From Winogradskyella endarachnes (GTDB taxonomy: Bacteria; Bacteroidota; Bacteroidia; Flavobacteriales; Flavobacteriaceae), in the NCBI RefSeq assembly GCF_009741275.1, contig NZ_WOWS01000002.1:434001-498000 (forward strand): a stretch of DNA of 64,000 nt, written 5' to 3'. The translations under genes were made by a program, and so were the position numbers. This document shows, piece after piece, positions 61,254 to 64,000 of the stretch. The notes under the pieces were generated by a model. That model was given only the letters and a program-made list of their open reading frames with translations, did not search any database and was not told the origin of the DNA. Positions within the stretch are counted from its first letter, which is position 1. The number at the start of each line of letters is the position of its first letter.

Positions 61254-61703
61254 CTAATTAGAGTGTTTTTTCCAGTATGGTTCACCATAGCTACAAAATA
61301 TTTCTTCGCCTGCATCAATGTTTCTAGCGGCTTTGATACAAACTTTATCGTTATCATTTAAAGTAATAATGGCATTATTTTTAAATGGACTTTCTATTAA
61401 ACCTTCGGCATCATTGGCATATTTAGCAAAACAATCTGTATGCATGCTATCCATTATTGAGCCATCTAGTAGATTGATAAAATATCTATCCTCGTTACGT
61501 TGCGCTCTTTGTTCTGCTTCTAGATTATTAATAATGTCACCTTTAAACAATGCAATAATTTCATCTTCAAAAATATCGATAGCCGTAAATAGGCCTTTGC
61601 CAGCATTTTGAATTTGAGAAGTTTCGGTGTATAAATAATCAGATTCTGAGGCTTCAATGATGTTTAAGTTGATATAGTCGTCGTCCTTTGAAGAATTAAT
61701 CAA
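61254..61703 (-). CDS. Small SET domain-containing protein
   Basis: 149 residues, almost exactly one SET domain. NAGKGLF (33-39) is the SAM-binding start; RYFINLLDGSIMDS and the CFAKYANDAEG block (91-101) replace the RFINHSC.PN motif; NNA (109-111) and GEEIFCSYGEPYW (132-144, catalytic-tyrosine candidate Y139) close the site. SET proteins methylate lysines, in bacteria often of ribosomal or nucleoid proteins; the target here is unknown. It starts 15 bases after the M48 stop, so probably cotranscribed with it. Confidence 0.87.
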   Translation of the reverse strand: MINSSKDDDYINLNIIEASESDYLYTETSQIQNAGKGLFTAIDIFEDEIIALFKGDIINNLEAEQRAQRNEDRYFINLLDGSIMDSMHTDCFAKYANDAEGLIESPFKNNAIITLNDNDKVCIKAARNIDAGEEIFCSYGEPYWKKHSN

Positions 61704-61718
61704 GATTAATATTGGTTT

Positions 61719-62951
61719 TTATTTTAATAAATTTTGAATGCGTTCTGCAAGAGTTGGATGCGAATAATGCATAAAGACATACGCTTTGTGAGGCGTTAAA
61801 TTACTCAAACTATTTTTGGATAACTTTTTTAACGACGAAATTAAAGGTGCTGCTTTGTACGTGTGTTTTGCATAATCATCTGCTTGATATTCAAAAACAC
61901 GCGATACGTAATTCATAATCAGTCCTGTGATTTCTTGTATAGGCGAATACAGTAAACCAAATGCAATCAGTCCAACATGAAAACTTGGCGTCTCAACACC
62001 AATCGCGTTAGAGAGTAAAGGATTTGAAACAAAAATAGAAAGAATAAACAACGTTAAACCGGTGAGTAGGATAGAGGTAATTAAATTGAAAATAATGTGT
62101 TTGCGTTTGTAGTGGCCAACTTCGTGAGCTAAAACGGCAACAATTTCTTCATCATCTAAATCATTAACTAAGGTATCGTAAAGCGTCACACGTTTTTCGT
62201 TTCCAAAGCCCGAAAAATACGCATTAGCTTTTGTGCTTCGTTTAGAACCGTCGATAATGAATATTTTTTCGAGATTAAAACCTACAGATTCTGCATATGC
62301 TGAAATTTTAGTGCGCAAATCGCCTTCCTCTAAAGGTGTTTGTTTATTGAATAAAGGCACAATGAGTTTAGAGTAATACATATTCATAAACACAGTAAAA
62401 ACGGTTATAATTCCCCAAGCATATAACCAAAATTGATTTCCTGTAATTTGGTAAAACCAAACAATTAGGGAAATAATACCACCTCCAAGAATAACGGTCA
62501 TGAGTAGACCTTTTAATTTATCTAAAATAAAAGTCTTTTTTGAGGTTTTATTAAACCCAAATTTTTCTTCAATAACAAAAGTTTTATAATAGCCAAATGG
62601 TGTTGTGATGATGTCGCTCGCAATCATAATTATTCCAAAGAAAATTAAAGCAATGATGATTGGGTTGTCTGAATAACTTCTAGCAATATTATCTACATAT
62701 TCAAAACCATCTAAAAGCAAAAATCCTATAGTTAGTGCAAATGAAAATAAAGAACTTCCTAGCCCAAATTTATAATTTACGGTTTTATAAGCTTGAGATT
62801 TTTTGTATTCAGTTTCATCGTAAACATCGTTTAGTGTTTCCGGAATTGGGTCATTGTAATGTTTAGCATTTATGGCATCTAAAACTTTATCGATTATAAA
62901 GTTGATGATGATAATGGCTATGATGATGTAGAAAAGGGTATTTGCTGTCAT
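61719..62951 (-). CDS. M48 family metallopeptidase (Ste24/CAAX protease-like)
   Basis: 410-residue membrane zinc protease. Several membrane helices in the first 190 residues and near 285-340. Zinc site VLAHEVGHYKRKH (HEVGH at 276-280, E277 catalytic) and the third ligand in EYQADDYA (E354). The layout, with N-terminal helices and an extended PLFNKQTPLEEG before the catalytic part, is that of Ste24-type CAAX proteases; in bacteria the targets are membrane or misfolded proteins. Upstream is a nested inverted repeat rather than a clear promoter box. Confidence 0.93.
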   Translation of the reverse strand: MTANTLFYIIIAIIIINFIIDKVLDAINAKHYNDPIPETLNDVYDETEYKKSQAYKTVNYKFGLGSSLFSFALTIGFLLLDGFEYVDNIARSYSDNPIIIALIFFGIIMIASDIITTPFGYYKTFVIEEKFGFNKTSKKTFILDKLKGLLMTVILGGGIISLIVWFYQITGNQFWLYAWGIITVFTVFMNMYYSKLIVPLFNKQTPLEEGDLRTKISAYAESVGFNLEKIFIIDGSKRSTKANAYFSGFGNEKRVTLYDTLVNDLDDEEIVAVLAHEVGHYKRKHIIFNLITSILLTGLTLFILSIFVSNPLLSNAIGVETPSFHVGLIAFGLLYSPIQEITGLIMNYVSRVFEYQADDYAKHTYKAAPLISSLKKLSKNSLSNLTPHKAYVFMHYSHPTLAERIQNLLK

Positions 62952-62968
62952 TTTTGTATTTGTAAATT

Positions 62969-63077
62969 CGTCACTTCGCGTGAATTTTTTTTAGAAATTT
63001 TGTATCGAGAATTTTATTGTTTACCATGGTTCTCGATACAATTTTATCGTTCTTCAAAAAAATCACTTGAACTGACG
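62969..63077. repeat. Nested inverted-repeat element
   Basis: Outer arms: CGTCACTTCGCGTGA plus a T run (62969-62992) and an A run plus TCACTTGAACTGACG (63056-63077), complementary with a few mismatches. Inner arms: TTGTATCGAGAA (63000-63011) and TTCTCGATACAA (63030-63041), a perfect 12-base stem with an 18-base loop. It fills the spacer between the M48 start and the RNA methyltransferase stop. The outer motif resembles the palindrome at 39003-39035. Confidence 0.65.
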
Positions 63078-63085
63078 TTTTTCAT

Positions 63086-63883
63086 TTATTTAAAATCGCG
63101 CTGGCGTTTGGCTTCAAAAATAAGAATTCCTGCAGCAACAGAAACATTCATAGAGTCTATAACACCTTGCATTGGTATACTAATATTCTGTGTGGCTGCT
63201 TTTCGCCATTCTTGAGTTAAACCAGTGGCTTCTGTACCAACAACAATTGCAGTTGGTAAGGTATAATCTTGTAAGTGATAAGGTTTAGATTCCTGAAGAA
63301 TAGCCGAAAAAATATTGAAATTATATTTCTGTAAAAAAGCAATGGCTTCCTCAGAGCTCGCCATGGCAATTTCTGTAGTAAAGACACAGCCTACGCTTGA
63401 ACGAATAATATTAGGATTATATAAATCTGATTTGGGATTAGCAATAATCACAGCATCTACATTTGCTGCATCAGCTGTGCGTAGTAAGGCACCAATATTA
63501 CCTGGTTTTTCTGGTGCTTCGGCAACTAAAATTAAAGGATTTTTGTTTTGAAGTTTTAAATCTTCGAGGTTATGGTTTTTAGAATTTACAAGCGCAATAA
63601 CGCCTTCGGTTGTATCTCGGTGTGCTAATTTTTGAAATACGTCCTTAGAAATCTCAATAATTTCTATACCATAAGAACTCATCGCTTTTGCTTCACTTTC
63701 CGAAAATAAATCTGGAAAAAACAAAAGTGTTTTTATCTTATAACCACCTTTAATCGCCAAAGATAATTCACGTTTGCCTTCAATTAAAAACTGCCCAGAT
63801 TTTTTTCGTTGCCGCGATTTTTCTTTGAGCAGAACCAATTGCTTAATTAGTGGATTTTGTGAGCTTGTAATAATCTTATTCAT
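63086..63883 (-). CDS. SpoU/TrmH-family RNA methyltransferase
   Basis: 265 residues. N-terminal substrate-binding domain (NPLIKQLVLLKEKSRQRKKSGQFLIEGKRE) and a C-terminal SPOUT knot: EKPGNIGALLRTADAA (motif 1), VVGTEATGLTQEW (motif 2) and SIPMQGVIDSMNVSVAAGILIFE (motif 3). It makes 2'-O-methylated nucleosides in rRNA or tRNA; RlmB- versus TrmH-type target cannot be told. The ATG at 63883 is the first in frame; no good promoter box in the 117 bases to the window end. Confidence 0.93.
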   Translation of the reverse strand: MNKIITSSQNPLIKQLVLLKEKSRQRKKSGQFLIEGKRELSLAIKGGYKIKTLLFFPDLFSESEAKAMSSYGIEIIEISKDVFQKLAHRDTTEGVIALVNSKNHNLEDLKLQNKNPLILVAEAPEKPGNIGALLRTADAANVDAVIIANPKSDLYNPNIIRSSVGCVFTTEIAMASSEEAIAFLQKYNFNIFSAILQESKPYHLQDYTLPTAIVVGTEATGLTQEWRKAATQNISIPMQGVIDSMNVSVAAGILIFEAKRQRDFK

Positions 63884-64000
63884 ATAAAATGGGTCTTCAA
63901 AAGAAAGGTAAAGTTAAGAATTTACTACATCTAATAGAATTATTTTGAGATAAGATATAATGTTTAATCTAAGCGATAGATGGCATATTAATTTAAGCGA

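Noticed and set aside
63000..63215. 71-codon plus-strand frame over the nested repeat
   Set aside because: It is made of the inverted-repeat DNA and antisense RNA-methyltransferase sequence, with no domain.
1..64000. rRNA, tRNA, CRISPR, prophage and insertion-sequence signals
   Set aside because: No tRNA cloverleaf, rRNA block, regularly spaced short repeats, integrase/transposase or phage genes found by reading both strands.

Overview
The window is AT-rich chromosomal DNA of a marine-type Flavobacteriaceae bacterium (phylum Bacteroidota). The evidence is large proteins with type IX secretion system (T9SS) type-B C-terminal signals, Bacteroidota-only families (DUF5606, the DUF349 repeat protein, an OstA-like protein), promoter boxes of the Bacteroidota form TAnnTTTG, and an absence of strong Shine-Dalgarno sites. 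The exact genus cannot be read from the sequence. I found no rRNA, tRNA, CRISPR array, insertion sequence or prophage.

Positions 1-19987 hold six secreted, modular surface proteins, all on the minus strand: a left-edge partial gene, two ~1610-residue paralogues, and a three-gene run of 593, 813 and 1144 residues. Different N-terminal heads (choice-of-anchor L domain, a propeller-like domain, others) sit on a shared stalk of ~90-residue modules, each with two spaced cysteines. I count about 33 modules. The five complete proteins end in a T9SS type-B sorting domain. This is the most distinctive part of the window.

Positions 20093-27038 hold an ABC exporter pair; a plus-strand pair of unknown function that I read as a divergent kinase-like protein plus a membrane-anchored pseudopilin-like protein; a pRiA4b ORF-3-family protein; heme A synthase; a GNAT acetyltransferase; and a CCA-adding-type tRNA nucleotidyltransferase.

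Positions 27168-36051 are a cell-surface glycan (LPS/LOS-type) region. It has a CMP-nonulosonate synthetase, a sugar-1-phosphate nucleotidylyltransferase and a 4,6-dehydratase (parts of a legionaminate-like pathway), a polysaccharide pyruvyl transferase, a PF11316-type glycosyltransferase, an LPS-kinase-like protein, three GT2 glycosyltransferases and a GT9 heptosyltransferase-like enzyme.

Positions 36139-53694 are mostly housekeeping: dapD, ruvX, def, DUF5606, mazG, the DUF349 protein, aroE coupled to two tandem DUF368 (PopT-type undecaprenyl-phosphate translocase) genes, a TPR protein, a class III aminotransferase, an OstA-like protein, purA, a Fur-family regulator and a RelA/SpoT homologue. 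Between dapD and ruvX lie two plus-strand terminators with no visible gene, which suggests unannotated small RNAs.

Positions 53906-60011 are a TetR-adaptor-RND-TolC multidrug efflux operon. Positions 60420-63883 hold an SDR reductase, a small SET-domain protein, an M48 (Ste24-type) protease and a SpoU/TrmH-type RNA methyltransferase, with a nested inverted repeat at 62969-63077.
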